64,000 nt of DNA from Sphingomonas populi (GCF_004208535.1 NZ_SGIS01000019.1:34768-98767); one strand, 5' to 3'. Shown: positions 53,295-62,122, counted from the stretch's first letter. The notes: generated from the letters alone by a model not told the origin. Made by a program: numbers and translations.

Positions 53295-56200
53295 ATGAGC
53301 GAACTTCCCAAAACCTTCGACCCCGCCGATATCGAACAGCGCTGGTACGCGCATTGGGAGGAGAACGGCCTGTTCCGCCCCGATCGCCCCGGCGCCGAGC
53401 CGTGGACGATCGTCAACCCGCCGCCCAACGTCACCGGCTCGCTGCACATCGGCCACGCGCTCGACAATACGTTGCAGGACATCCTCGCGCGCCACGCTCG
53501 GCTGAAGGGCAAGGACGCGCTTTGGGTGGTCGGCACCGACCATGCCGGCATCGCCACGCAGATGGTGGTCGAGCGGCAGATGGGGCTCTCGCAGGACAAG
53601 CGCACCAATTACACACGCGAGCAGTTCGTCGAGAAGGTGTGGGCGTGGAAGGCCGAGAGCGGCGGCGAGATCACGCAGCAATTGCGGCGGCTCGGCTGCT
53701 CGATGGATTGGAAGAACGAACGCTTCACGATGGACGAGGGCTTTTCGAAGGCCGTCCTCAAGGTGTTCGTCGATCTCTACAACACCGTTAAGCCGGACGG
53801 CTCGCGCCTGCTGTATCGCGACAAACGGCTGGTCAACTGGGACCCCGGCCTCGGCACCGCCATCTCCGACCTCGAGGTCGAGACGCGCGAGATCAAGGGC
53901 GGTTTCTGGCACTTCCGCTACCCGCTCGCCGATGGGGTGACGCTGGCGGACGGGCGCGATCACATCGTCGTCGCGACCACGCGGCCCGAGACGATGCTTG
54001 CCGATATGAGGGTGGCGGTAAATGCCGCCGATCCGCGCTACCAATCTGTAATCGGCAAGTTCATCGACCAGCCAATCACCGGCCGGCGTATCGAGATCGT
54101 CGCGGACGACCATGCCGATCCCGAACTGGGGTCTGGCGCGGTGAAGATCACGCCGGGGCATGATTTCAACGATTTCGAGGTCGGCAAGCGCGCCGGCATC
54201 GAGGCGCGCGACATGCTCAACATGCTCGATGCCGCCGCCAATGTCGTGCAGACCGCCGATGGCAAGGTGCCGGCCGAGTTCATCGGGCTTCACCGGTTCC
54301 GCAAGGACAAGGTCGATGGCGCGCGTGAACTCGTCGTGCAGCGGATGAAGGAACTGGGCTTCCTCGTCACGCATCTCGACAAGGAGGACGCCGAGCACGA
54401 TTTCGAACCGCGCACGATCCAGACGCCCTACGGCGACCGCTCGGGCGTGGTGATCGAGCCGTGGCTGACCGACCAATGGTATGTCGATGCGGCGACGCTG
54501 GCGAAGCCGGCGATCGAGGCGGTGCGCTCGGGCGCGATCAAGATCGTGCCGAAGACGTGGGAAAAGACGTTCTTCAACTGGATGGAGAATATCCAGCCGT
54601 GGTGCGTGTCGCGGCAATTGTGGTGGGGGCACCGGATTCCGGCTTGGTTTGGGCCATCGATTGACGACGGTCCATTGGGACCGAGGCCGATTTATTCTAA
54701 AAATCTTCGACTTGGCGGCAGCGATGGCCCGGTTTTTGTCGGTGAAACCGAGGAAGCTGTGCTTGCCCTTGCGCGGGAGCATTACAACTATAATCGAATA
54801 GAAATAGTGTCGAGTTGGGCTGAAGCGGTTTTTAAAGAAAAGACTGACGAAGAGTACATTCTGTACATATGGCAGGACAGCGACGTCCTCGACACCTGGT
54901 TCTCCTCCGCTTTATGGCCGTTCGCGACGCTCGGCTGGCCCGAGACCGAAAAGTCCTCTCCCCTCCGGGGAGAGGATTTAGGAGAGGGGCTGTCCAGCAG
55001 CGCAGCGCCCGGTACTGCCCCTCTCCCAACCCTCTCCCCGGAGGGGAGAGGGCTTAAAGGGCGCTACCCCAACGACGTCCTCATCTCCGGGTTCGACATC
55101 CTGTTCTTCTGGGATGCGCGCATGATGATGCAGGGGCTGCACTTCATGAAGGACGTGCCGTTCCGCACACTCTACCTGCACGGCCTCGTCCGCGCGGCGG
55201 ACGGGCAGAAGATGTCGAAATCGAAGGGCAATGTCGTCAATCCGCTCGGGCTGATCGACAAATACGGCGCGGATGCGTTACGCTTCTTCATGGCGGCGAT
55301 GGAAAGCCAGGGCCGCGACATCAAGATGGATGAGAAGCGCGTCGAGGGCTATCGCAACTTCGCGACCAAGCTGTGGAACGCGGCGCGCTTCTGCCAGGCG
55401 AACGGCATCACCGCATCGACCACTCTGGAGGCGCCGCGCGCGGACTTGGCCGTCAACAAGTGGATCATCGCCGAGACGATCCAGACGGTGCAGGCGGTCG
55501 ATCTCGCGCTGGCCGACTATCGCTTCGATGGCGCCGCCAACGCGGTCTATCAGTTCGCGTGGAGCCGGTTCTGCGACTGGTATCTCGAACTCATTAAGCC
55601 GATCCTCTCTCCCCTCCCGCCTGCGGGAGGGGCCGGGGGAGGGGCTGTCGACGAGACTGCGGCGCTTGCGGACACGCCCTCCCCTAACCCAGTTTCAGGT
55701 CGGTCAGGCTCCCAGCCTGACCTGAACGATGCGGGGCATCGTTCACCTGAAACTCGCGAGCGGGAGGGGAACCCGGAGGCCGACGAGACGCGCGCGGTGG
55801 CGGGCTGGGTGCTCGACCAGATCCTCGTGCTGCTCCACCCGTTCATGCCGTTCATCACGGAGGAACTCTGGTCGAAGACTGGCGCGCGTGAGAGCGAGTT
55901 GATCGTCGCCAAATGGCCGATGGCCGATGCGCGCGCGATCGACCCGGAGGCGAGCAAGGAGATCGACTGGCTGATCCGGCTGGTGAGCGAGGTGCGCGCG
56001 GCGCGGACGGAACTCAACATCGCGCCCGGCGCGCGTATGCCGTTCCACGTCCGCGATGCGGGCACGAAGACGCAAGCCCGAATCGCGCGCCAGCAGGCGG
56101 TGATCGCCCGGCTCGCGCGGATCGACGTGGCCGAGGGCGAGGCACCCGCCGGCGGCGCGGCGCAGGTGGTGATCGACGAGGCGACCTTCGTGCTGCCGCT

Positions 56201-56414
56201 CGCCGGCGTGATCGATCTCGATGCCGAGCGGGCGCGTCTGACCAAAGGCATCGCGGCGGCGGAGAAGGAGCGCGATGCGCTGGCCGGGCGGCTTGGTAAC
56301 GCGAGCTTCGTCGAGCGGGCCAAGCCCGAGGCGGTCGAGAAGGCGCGGGCGGATCATGCCGAAAAGGCAGCCGAGGCCGAGCGGCTGACGGCGGCGCTGG
56401 CGCGGTTGGGGTGA
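53295..56414 (+). CDS. valS: valyl-tRNA synthetase with two repeat insertions
   Basis: A 1039-aa ValRS, longer than usual (I expect about 880-960). Class I signatures: [15 protein letters not shown] and [10 protein letters not shown], with the editing domain ([10 protein letters not shown] onward) and the C-terminal coiled coil ([20 protein letters not shown]). Two segments look foreign: residues about 553-587 ([12 protein letters not shown] to LSPEGRGL), just before [16 protein letters not shown], and about 771-826 ([15 protein letters not shown] to ETREREGNP), just before [20 protein letters not shown]. Both are encoded by palindromic repeats and keep the frame. Another part (bases about 54650-54880) uses AT-richer codons. 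The catalytic core seems intact. Confidence 0.95.
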   Translation: MSELPKTFDPADIEQRWYAHWEENGLFRPDRPGAEPWTIVNPPPNVTGSLHIGHALDNTLQDILARHARLKGKDALWVVGTDHAGIATQMVVERQMGLSQDKRTNYTREQFVEKVWAWKAESGGEITQQLRRLGCSMDWKNERFTMDEGFSKAVLKVFVDLYNTVKPDGSRLLYRDKRLVNWDPGLGTAISDLEVETREIKGGFWHFRYPLADGVTLADGRDHIVVATTRPETMLADMRVAVNAADPRYQSVIGKFIDQPITGRRIEIVADDHADPELGSGAVKITPGHDFNDFEVGKRAGIEARDMLNMLDAAANVVQTADGKVPAEFIGLHRFRKDKVDGARELVVQRMKELGFLVTHLDKEDAEHDFEPRTIQTPYGDRSGVVIEPWLTDQWYVDAATLAKPAIEAVRSGAIKIVPKTWEKTFFNWMENIQPWCVSRQLWWGHRIPAWFGPSIDDGPLGPRPIYSKNLRLGGSDGPVFVGETEEAVLALAREHYNYNRIEIVSSWAEAVFKEKTDEEYILYIWQDSDVLDTWFSSALWPFATLGWPETEKSSPLRGEDLGEGLSSSAAPGTAPLPTLSPEGRGLKGRYPNDVLISGFDILFFWDARMMMQGLHFMKDVPFRTLYLHGLVRAADGQKMSKSKGNVVNPLGLIDKYGADALRFFMAAMESQGRDIKMDEKRVEGYRNFATKLWNAARFCQANGITASTTLEAPRADLAVNKWIIAETIQTVQAVDLALADYRFDGAANAVYQFAWSRFCDWYLELIKPILSPLPPAGGAGGGAVDETAALADTPSPNPVSGRSGSQPDLNDAGHRSPETREREGNPEADETRAVAGWVLDQILVLLHPFMPFITEELWSKTGARESELIVAKWPMADARAIDPEASKEIDWLIRLVSEVRAARTELNIAPGARMPFHVRDAGTKTQARIARQQAVIARLARIDVAEGEAPAGGAAQVVIDEATFVLPLAGVIDLDAERARLTKGIAAAEKERDALAGRLGNASFVERAKPEAVEKARADHAEKAAEAERLTAALARLG
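54951..55055 (+). repeat. 105-bp palindromic element inserted in-frame in valS
   Basis: Starts AAGTCCTCTCCCC and ends GGGAGAGGGCTT. Each end is itself a small palindrome (CTCTCCCC/GGGGAGAG). Length 105 bp is 35 codons with no stop in the valS frame and begins exactly on a codon boundary. A second 105-bp copy is at 56436-56540. The central 18 bp CTGTCCAGCAGCGCAGCG (54990-55007) appears there in inverted orientation, while the outer arms keep the same orientation. Confidence 0.9.
55607..55775 (+). repeat. composite palindromic insertion in valS
   Basis: The outer part has CCCCTCCCGC (55611-55620) with GCGGGAGGGG (55623-55632), and further CCCTCCCC/GGGAGGGG arms near 55678 and 55762. Inside it lies the separate unit at 55691-55754. 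The frame stays open throughout. The translation is low-complexity and not ValRS-like. Confidence 0.8.
55691..55754 (+). repeat. 64-bp three-stem element nested in the second insertion
   Basis: Closing stem AGTTTCAGGT (55691-55700) with ACCTGAAACT (55745-55754). Inside are two perfect hairpins: GTCAGGCT-CCC-AGCCTGAC (55703-55721) and GAACGATGC-GGG-GCATCGTTC (55724-55744). Together they form a compact three-way junction with almost no unpaired bases. Confidence 0.88.
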
Positions 56415-56435
56415 ACGGTTGAGGTTGAGCGTGGG

Positions 56436-56540
56436 AAGTCCTCTCCCCGCTGGGGAGAGGATTTAGGAGAGGGGCAGTCGCGCGCGCTGCGCTGCTGGAC
56501 AGCCCCTCTCCCAACCCTCTCCCCGGAGGCGAGAGGGCTT
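56436..56540 (+). repeat. second copy of the 105-bp element, intergenic
   Basis: Lies 22 bp after the valS stop. Arms match the copy inside valS (AAGTCCTCTCCCC, GAGGATTTAGGAGAGGGG, CCCTCTCCCAACCCTCTCCC, GAGAGGGCTT). The centre is inverted relative to that copy. It ends in GGGCTTTTTCGC, so it may also terminate valS transcription. Confidence 0.9.
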
Positions 56541-56602
56541 TTTCGCTTCCTCTCTTTGAGAATCGTAGCGTCTCGCTTATCGCCGCCTGCAGCAATGAGG
56601 GG

Positions 56603-58063
56603 ATGCGTGTGGCACAGCCGCCGAAAGGTCACGGCAGGGATCTGACGACCGGGCCGATCGGGCGGACGCTGCTCGCGTTCGCGCTGCCGACGCTCGCTTC
56701 GAACATCCTTCAGACGCTCAACGGATCGATCAATTCGATCTGGGTCGGGCGCTTCCTCGGCGAGAGTGCGCTGGCGGCGACCTCGAACGCCACGATCGTG
56801 ATGTTTCTCAGCTTCGGCGCGGTGTTCGGCTTCGGCATGGCCGCGTCGATCCTGATCGGCCAGTCGATCGGGCGGCGCGATATCGAGGGCGCGCGGCGCG
56901 CGTTCGGGTCGGCGGTGGGGCTGGTGGTGGCCGCTGCGGTGGTGATCGCGGTGCTGGGCTATGTCTTCGCGCCCGATATCCTTCGCCTGATGGCGACGCC
57001 CGGCGAAGCGCAGGCGCTGGCGCTGATCTATCTGCGCGTCATCTTCCTCGGACTGCCGCTGTCGATGCTGAGCCTGCTGATCCAGATGGGATTGCGCGGC
57101 ACCGGCGACGCGCTGACGCCGATGTGGTTCATGGTGCTGAGCGCGTGCATCGACGCCGGGCTGAACCCGCTGTTGATCCGGGGCATCGGGCCGTTCCCGG
57201 AAATGGGCATCGCCGGCTCGGCGACCGCGACCCTGATCGCGTCGGCGGTGTCGGCGATTGGTCTCCTCATCTACATTTATGCGCGCGATCTGCCGATCCG
57301 GCTGCGCGGCGCGGAACTCAAATGGCTGATCCCCGATCCCGCGCTGGTGCGGATCATCGTCGCCAAGGGCGTGCCGATGGCGGCGCAGATGCTGGTGATG
57401 TCGGTATCGGGGCTGACGATGATCGGACTCGTCAACCGGCTCGGGGTCGAGACGGCGGCCGCCTATGCGGTGTCGCAGCAGCTCTGGAACTACATCCAGA
57501 TGCCGGCGATGGCGATCGGCGCGGCGGTGAGCAGCATGGCCGCGCAGAACATCGGCGCCGGGCTGTGGAACCGGGTCGGCAAGATCACGCGCTCGGGCAT
57601 CCTCTACAACACGATCATCACGCTCGTCGTCATCACCGCGATCATCCTGTTCGACCGGCCGCTGATGGGCCTGTTCATCGACAGCCATAGCCCCGCGATC
57701 CCGATCGCACGGCATATCCAGCTCATCTCGAGCTGGACCTTCCTGATGTTCGGCGCGACGATGGTGATCTTCGGCACGGTGCGCGCGAATGGCGCGACGC
57801 TCGCGCCGCTGCTGATCCTCATCGCCTCACTGATCCCGTTCCGCGTCGGCATCGCGATTCTCGGCAAGCCGCTGCTCGGCGCGGATGCCCTGTGGTGGGC
57901 GTTCCCGTCCAGTTCGGTCGTGTCGCTGGTGCTGGCCAGCCTGTACTTCCGCTACGGAAAGTGGCGCGATGCGGTGCTCGCCGTGCCTTCGCATGAAGAG
58001 GAAGCGAAGGAGGGCGCGCACGCCACCTCGGAACCCGCCGGACGGTTGCACCCGAGCGGCTGA
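56603..58063 (+). CDS. MATE-family efflux transporter
   Basis: A 486-aa 12-helix MATE transporter: IGRTLLAFALPTLASNILQTLNGSINSIWVGRFLGESALAA, the mirrored second half starting at VRIIVAKGVPMAAQMLVMSV, and RANGATLAPLLILI. It probably expels cationic compounds using sodium or protons. GTG 56607 is an alternative start with GAGGGG upstream. The soluble C-terminal tail is acidic. Confidence 0.9.
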   Translation: MRVAQPPKGHGRDLTTGPIGRTLLAFALPTLASNILQTLNGSINSIWVGRFLGESALAATSNATIVMFLSFGAVFGFGMAASILIGQSIGRRDIEGARRAFGSAVGLVVAAAVVIAVLGYVFAPDILRLMATPGEAQALALIYLRVIFLGLPLSMLSLLIQMGLRGTGDALTPMWFMVLSACIDAGLNPLLIRGIGPFPEMGIAGSATATLIASAVSAIGLLIYIYARDLPIRLRGAELKWLIPDPALVRIIVAKGVPMAAQMLVMSVSGLTMIGLVNRLGVETAAAYAVSQQLWNYIQMPAMAIGAAVSSMAAQNIGAGLWNRVGKITRSGILYNTIITLVVITAIILFDRPLMGLFIDSHSPAIPIARHIQLISSWTFLMFGATMVIFGTVRANGATLAPLLILIASLIPFRVGIAILGKPLLGADALWWAFPSSSVVSLVLASLYFRYGKWRDAVLAVPSHEEEAKEGAHATSEPAGRLHPSG

Positions 58064-58081
58064 GCGCGCATCTGGGCGGGC

Positions 58082-59071
58082 ATGAGTCACTATCCCGCGC
58101 TTCGCCTCCGCCGTACCCGCTCGACCCCGTGGAGCCGCCGCCTCCATGCCGAGACGGTGCTGACCCCCGCCGACCTGATCTGGCCGCTGTTCATCGCCGA
58201 GGGGCAGGGCATCGAGGAGCCGATTGCGACGCTGCCGGGCGTCTCGCGCTGGTCGATCGACGGCATCGTCGCGCGCGCGAAGGAGGCGCGTGACGCCGGC
58301 ATTCCGTGCATCGCCTTGTTCCCCAACACGCCGCCGCATCTGCGCAGCGACGACGGTCGCGAGGCGCTCAACCCCGACAATCTGATGTGCCGCGCCACCC
58401 GCGCGCTGAAGGATGCGGTGCCCGAAATCGGCGTGCTGACCGACGTCGCGCTCGACCCCTATACCGCGCACGGCCATGACGGGCTGGTCGACGCGGCCGG
58501 CTATGTGGTGAACGACACCACCGCCGAAATGCTGGTCGGGCAGGCGCTCAATCAGGCGGCGGCGGGGGCGGACATCATCGCGCCGAGCGACATGATGGAC
58601 GGGCGCATCGGCCAGATTCGCGACGCGCTGGAGGGTGAGGGCCGGGTCAACGTCCAGATCATGTCCTATGCCGCCAAATATGCCAGCGGCTTCTACGGCC
58701 CGTTCCGCGACGCGGTGGGTTCGCGCGGGCTGCTCAAAGGCGACAAGAAGACCTACCAGATGGACTCGGCCAATGCCGAGGAGGCGCTGCGCGAGGTCGC
58801 GCTCGATCTCGCCGAGGGCGCCGACAGCGTGATGGTCAAGCCGGGCTTGCCCTATCTCGACATCATCCTGCGCGTGAAGACCGAGTTCCAGGTGCCGGTG
58901 TTCGCGTATCAGGTGTCGGGCGAATATGCGATGATCGAGGCGGCGGTTGCGGCTGGCGTGGCCGAGCGCGATCCGGTGGTGCTGGAGACGCTGATCGCGT
59001 TCAAGCGCGCCGGCTGCTCGGGCGTGCTGACCTATCACGCGCTCCACGCGGCGCGCCTGCTCGGCGCATGA
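58082..59071 (+). CDS. hemB: porphobilinogen synthase
   Basis: A 329-aa 5-aminolevulinate dehydratase. The Schiff-base lysines are in MSYAAKYASGFYGPFRDA and VMVKPGLPYLD. The metal-site segment reads LTDVALDPYTAHGHDG, with Asp/Ala in place of the zinc cysteines, marking the magnesium-dependent type. It lies 18 bp after the MATE gene and overlaps the next gene by 4 bp. Confidence 0.96.
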   Translation: MSHYPALRLRRTRSTPWSRRLHAETVLTPADLIWPLFIAEGQGIEEPIATLPGVSRWSIDGIVARAKEARDAGIPCIALFPNTPPHLRSDDGREALNPDNLMCRATRALKDAVPEIGVLTDVALDPYTAHGHDGLVDAAGYVVNDTTAEMLVGQALNQAAAGADIIAPSDMMDGRIGQIRDALEGEGRVNVQIMSYAAKYASGFYGPFRDAVGSRGLLKGDKKTYQMDSANAEEALREVALDLAEGADSVMVKPGLPYLDIILRVKTEFQVPVFAYQVSGEYAMIEAAVAAGVAERDPVVLETLIAFKRAGCSGVLTYHALHAARLLGA

Positions 59072-59595
59072 TCGAGACGGCCCGGCTCGTGCTCAGGCTG
59101 CCCGTAGCGGGCGATCACGCGCCGCTGCATGCGATGTGGAGCGATCCGCGCGTGATGGCCGATCTCGGCCCGCTCAAGACGCCTGAGGACAGCGCGGCGA
59201 CAATCGCGCGGCATGAGGGCTATCGGCAGTCGCATGGCTTCGGTTTCTGGACGGTAGTGCTGCGCGACAGCGGTACGGTGATTGGCTTCTGCGGGCTCAA
59301 GCCGGGGGCGGAGAATACGCCGATCGCGGGCGAGGTCGAAGTCGGCTGGATGCTGGCGGCGGCGCACTGGCGGCAAGGCTATGCGCGCGAGGCGGCGCAG
59401 GCGAGCCTCGCTTGGGGCTGGGCGAATAGCGACGCTGCGCGCATCGTCGCGATCACCGCCGCGCAGAACCATGCGAGCCGCGCGCTGATGGAGCGGCTCG
59501 GCATGGTGCGGCTGGGCGGATTCGATCATCCGAACTTCGCGATCGATGATCCGCGCCGCGAGACCGTCAGCTACGCGATCGACCGGCCCGCGTAA
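59068..59595 (+). CDS. GNAT acetyltransferase, RimJ/RimL type
   Basis: A 175-aa GNAT protein: IETARLVLRLPVAGDHAPLHAMWSDPRVM, VEVGWMLAAAHWRQGYAREAA (acetyl-CoA site), and TAAQNHASRALMERLGMVRLG, characteristic of the RimJ/RimL subgroup. It may acetylate protein N-termini or small molecules. It is translationally coupled to hemB (ATGA overlap). Confidence 0.88.
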   Translation: MIETARLVLRLPVAGDHAPLHAMWSDPRVMADLGPLKTPEDSAATIARHEGYRQSHGFGFWTVVLRDSGTVIGFCGLKPGAENTPIAGEVEVGWMLAAAHWRQGYAREAAQASLAWGWANSDAARIVAITAAQNHASRALMERLGMVRLGGFDHPNFAIDDPRRETVSYAIDRPA

Positions 59596-59606
59596 GCGAA
59601 CCCGGA

Positions 59607-60122
59607 TCAGGCGGCTGGCAGCAGCGCCTGGATCTCCGCGATGCGGTTGATCTCGGCGGTGAGCTGCGCGTCGCCGCGGCCTTTCAACGAATCGAGGGCT
59701 GGGTAGGGCGGCTTGGCGTCGCGCGCCCGGCCGATCGCGAGTTCGTCGAGATCGGTGACGAGCGCCGACGTGGTCGCGCGAAACGCATCGAGCTTGGCGA
59801 GCGCGGTCTGCGCCGCGATCCAGCGATCACTGCCGACGGCGCCGCCGCGTGCAGCTTTGGCGGCGCGTTCCGCACTGTCGGCGGCCGGGGCGAACGCCGA
59901 ATCGGTATCTGCCAAGGTTTTCGCCTTGGCGGCGAGCAGGGTTTCGAGCGCGACATCGGGCGTGGCGGCAGCGGCGGCCGCCTCGGTCGGTTCGGTATCG
60001 CTGCGCCGCTCGATCGCGCGTGGCTGGAGCGAGGGATAGGGGGAGACGGTCTGGGCGCAACCGCTCGACAGCAGCGCTGTCAGCAGCAGGGCGGAAACGG
60101 CGGTGGCGCGGCGGTTTTTCAT
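59607..60122 (-). CDS. hypothetical lipoprotein
   Basis: A 171-aa lipoprotein: signal MKNRRATAVSALLLTALLSS with lipobox LSSGC. The mature part is helical and alanine-rich (LETLLAAKAKTLADTDSAFA, WIAAQTALAKLDAFRATTSA), with YPALDSLKGRGDAQL near the end. The start is ATG 60122; a longer frame upstream runs into the tRNA leader. No family known. Confidence 0.75.
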   Translation of the reverse strand: MKNRRATAVSALLLTALLSSGCAQTVSPYPSLQPRAIERRSDTEPTEAAAAAATPDVALETLLAAKAKTLADTDSAFAPAADSAERAAKAARGGAVGSDRWIAAQTALAKLDAFRATTSALVTDLDELAIGRARDAKPPYPALDSLKGRGDAQLTAEINRIAEIQALLPAA

Positions 60123-60132
60123 GGAAATCGCT

Positions 60133-60768
60133 CTATGCCGCGCAAAAGAATCGCGCAACGCACTTGCGTCCCTGAAAAAGCGCATCTAAAGGCGACCTCC
60201 CACGCACCCGTAGCTCAGCTGGATAGAGCATCAGACTACGAATCTGAGGGTCGGGCGTTCGAATCGCTCCGGGTGCACCAAACCTTTTCAAAGGGTTAGG
60301 CGGGATGGGAGTGGAGAAATCCACTCCCCCATTTTCCTCATGTAACCACGCAGCACCCACGGGGCTTGAAGTGGGTTCATGGATGGGCAAAGCGCCGAAC
60401 TCGTCCGGCTTCGGCTTGCTGCCATTCACCGGCACCCAAACATCTTCACGCCACGGCCGGCGGCTTTGACGCACGGGCATGAAGGCGAGGGCAGGGTCGT
60501 TCGCGTCCATCTCGGGGAAGCCGCCGAATCTGACGCCGGCATGTCTGCCCGGCGATTTGCGGAAGCCCTTCGAAGCATACAATTTGCGCAGGTAGCCCCG
60601 TCGAAGCTGGATCAACTCCGCTTCGCCATACTCGCGCATCCACCGCTTCACCGTGCCGATGCCGCAGGCGTAATGGTCCTCAATCGTCTTGTGACCCAGT
60701 AGGACGAACATTTCGGGGAAGTCGGTCGGCATGGGCCGCCGGTTGGTGTAGCCGCGCTGTAGTGCCAT
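60133..60768 (-). CDS. HTH-like island protein reading through the tRNA antisense
   Basis: A 211-aa frame. The N-terminal part looks like a real DNA-binding protein: FPEMFVLLGHKTIEDHYACG, IGTVKRWMREYGEAELIQLR, RGYLRKLYASKGFRKSPG, including a helix-turn-helix-like IGTVKRWMREYGE. Up to about residue 163 it is island-encoded. The last 48 residues (PGAIRTPDPQIRSLMLYPAE type) are the antisense of tRNA-Arg and host sequence, so the native stop was probably lost when the element integrated. ATG 60732 is an alternative start. Confidence 0.6.
   Translation of the reverse strand: MALQRGYTNRRPMPTDFPEMFVLLGHKTIEDHYACGIGTVKRWMREYGEAELIQLRRGYLRKLYASKGFRKSPGRHAGVRFGGFPEMDANDPALAFMPVRQSRRPWREDVWVPVNGSKPKPDEFGALPIHEPTSSPVGAAWLHEENGGVDFSTPIPPNPLKRFGAPGAIRTPDPQIRSLMLYPAELRVRGRSPLDALFQGRKCVARFFCAA
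60204..60280 (+). tRNA. tRNA-Arg (anticodon ACG)
   Basis: Complete cloverleaf: acceptor GCACCCG/CGGGTGC, D-arm GCTCAGCTGGATAGAGC, anticodon arm TCAGA-CTACGAA-TCTGA giving ACG, T-loop GCGTTCGAATCGC. CCA is encoded (60278-60280). The sequence after it is phage/island-like, so its 3' end is the probable integration site. Confidence 0.97.
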
Positions 60769-60806
60769 GCGGCGGCATGTTCGGTATCGGCATGGGAGGG
60801 TTTACG

Positions 60807-60941
60807 GCGGCAGCAACGCCGCCAAGGGTGTCGTAATCTCCGACACCCTTGGGTGTGTCCAGTTTTGGGTATACCCCCGATCGAGGGGGGGGCGCTTTTT
60901 ACCGAAGATCTCTGAAAGGGTGTGCGTTCGATACACACCCT
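60807..60941. promoter_or_regulatory. cluster of AGGGTGT palindromes
   Basis: AAGGGTGTCG (60825-60834) and CGACACCCTT (60842-60851) form one dyad. AGGGTGTG (60917-60924) and CACACCCT (60934-60941) form another. A fifth, degenerate TGGGTGT lies at 60851-60857. GGCGGC/GCCGCC (60807-60824) adds a hairpin before them. The region of 250 bp between the HTH-like gene and the next minus-strand gene has no gene. Likely operators, possibly for the HTH-like protein. Confidence 0.55.
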
Positions 60942-61018
60942 AGGTGGTCGGCAGGAAGTCGCTTGGCTGCCGAGAAGCGATGACGCCCGGCGCGCCAATC
61001 AAGCGAGCCGGGCGTGTA

Positions 61019-61213
61019 TCAGTTGTTCGGCAGTAAGGCGCCAATATCAGACCCGATCCGCTTGGCGATTGCCGCACAGACATCGAGGCTATCTTCCAGC
61101 AGATGCGTTTCGGCCGTCACCTCCGAGCCGGCACCGAGCAACTTAAGCATGTTGCCGAACTGGTGTGCCTCGATCATGATGCGCCGCAAGGCAGTCGTTT
61201 GTTCAGTGGTCAT
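61019..61213 (-). CDS. small phage-like protein, 64 aa
   Basis: MTTEQTTALRRIMIEAHQFG, then NMLKLLGAGSEVTAETHLLE and DSLDVCAAIAKRIGSDIGAL. Helical, soluble; a few residues resemble single-copy phage accessory proteins but no family is recognised. It is the last of a five-gene minus-strand operon; its start overlaps the stop of the preceding gene. Confidence 0.65.
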   Translation of the reverse strand: MTTEQTTALRRIMIEAHQFGNMLKLLGAGSEVTAETHLLEDSLDVCAAIAKRIGSDIGALLPNN

Positions 61214-61503
61214 CACACGTTCTCCCTGCATGCCTCGCGGAACTCGCCGCACCAGTCCACGTTTTCCGTCACCGGCTGGCGAGTGGCGAGGTGGACCTGC
61301 ATCGACGACAGGCTTTCGCTTTCCATGTCGGTATCGCGTCCCCAAGGGGTTCGGGGCACGCCGAGAGCGGCGAGCGCGCCGATCACGACGGGAGCGTTGC
61401 GCCGGCAGCGACCGAAGGCGATGTCCTCGCCGCAGGGATCGCCTGCCGCGAGAGTAGCCTTGTCCACTTGCCAGAACCGGCAGCGATTGCATTGCTCGGT
61501 CAT
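61213..61503 (-). CDS. cysteine-rich small protein, 96 aa
   Basis: MTEQCNRCRFWQVDKATLAA, with further cysteines at DPCGEDIAFGRCRRN, VDWCGEF and EACRENV. The CNRC...C...C pattern in the N-terminal half suggests a small zinc- or Fe-S-binding domain. It overlaps neighbouring genes at both ends. It is typical of phage accessory genes. Confidence 0.7.
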   Translation of the reverse strand: MTEQCNRCRFWQVDKATLAAGDPCGEDIAFGRCRRNAPVVIGALAALGVPRTPWGRDTDMESESLSSMQVHLATRQPVTENVDWCGEFREACRENV

Positions 61504-61736
61504 GAGCGCACCGCCTTGGCGCGTGGCTTACGCGCCTGCTTCTCGAACGGGACTATCTCGGCCTGAGGCTCGTCAAACATTCGCGGCACCTCGCGGTTGA
61601 CCGTCTGAAACAGATGCAGCGTCGCATTACGCGTCAGCGCGAAGCTCATGGTTTCCTTGCCGGAACGGAGATCGAGCCATAGCACGTCGCCTTCGAAGCG
61701 CGCTTTCGGCGGATCGGTCACGTAGGCGGCGCTCAT
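61500..61736 (-). CDS. hypothetical island protein, 78 aa
   Basis: MSAAYVTDPPKARFEGDVLW, then LDLRSGKETMSFALTRNATL and a basic C-terminus (KQARKPRAKAVRS). Likely a small beta-rich protein with a positively charged tail. Overlaps its neighbours by 4 bp on each side. Function unknown. Confidence 0.65.
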   Translation of the reverse strand: MSAAYVTDPPKARFEGDVLWLDLRSGKETMSFALTRNATLHLFQTVNREVPRMFDEPQAEIVPFEKQARKPRAKAVRS

Positions 61737-62122
61737 GCGACACCGCCGATCGTGGCGCCGATCGCCGCCAGCTTCCGAATGTCAGCCGCGAAGGCATTGA
61801 GCCATTCTTCGGGCATTGGGAAGTCTGTCCACCGCTCCTTCGCCAGCTCGATCTTGTAGGTGAGGGCGGCGAAGGTCGGGGCGCGGACATTCTCGACCAG
61901 ATGGTCCATAGCCATGCAGTACGCATCGACAGCGGCGTCAACGCCGTCTTCGTCGGTGGCGCCCATCCGCTCGGCGGTGGCTTTCTTCTGGTGGTAGTCG
62001 CTCAAGGCGGCGTCCCATTCGCTCGCATGGGAGTGATTCGCCAGTGCGGCGCCGGCGAGGGCTACAACGGACACCCCCGCGATAGCGCCGAGCATCGCGC
62101 GGCGTGTGGTCGCGCCGATCAT
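61733..62122 (-). CDS. hypothetical island protein with hydrophobic N-terminus
   Basis: A 129-aa protein. TTRRAMLGAIAGVSVVALAG resembles a twin-arginine signal or membrane anchor. The rest is helical (EWDAALSDYHQKKATAERMG, YCMAMDHLVENVRAPTFAAL). It overlaps the 41-aa gene at 62119. Function unknown. Confidence 0.65.
   Translation of the reverse strand: MIGATTRRAMLGAIAGVSVVALAGAALANHSHASEWDAALSDYHQKKATAERMGATDEDGVDAAVDAYCMAMDHLVENVRAPTFAALTYKIELAKERWTDFPMPEEWLNAFAADIRKLAAIGATIGGVA

Noticed and set aside
60204..60280. Conserved protein motif PGAIRTPDPQIRS in the island gene
   Set aside because: It is only the antisense translation of a tRNA, a frequent annotation artefact, and not evidence of function.
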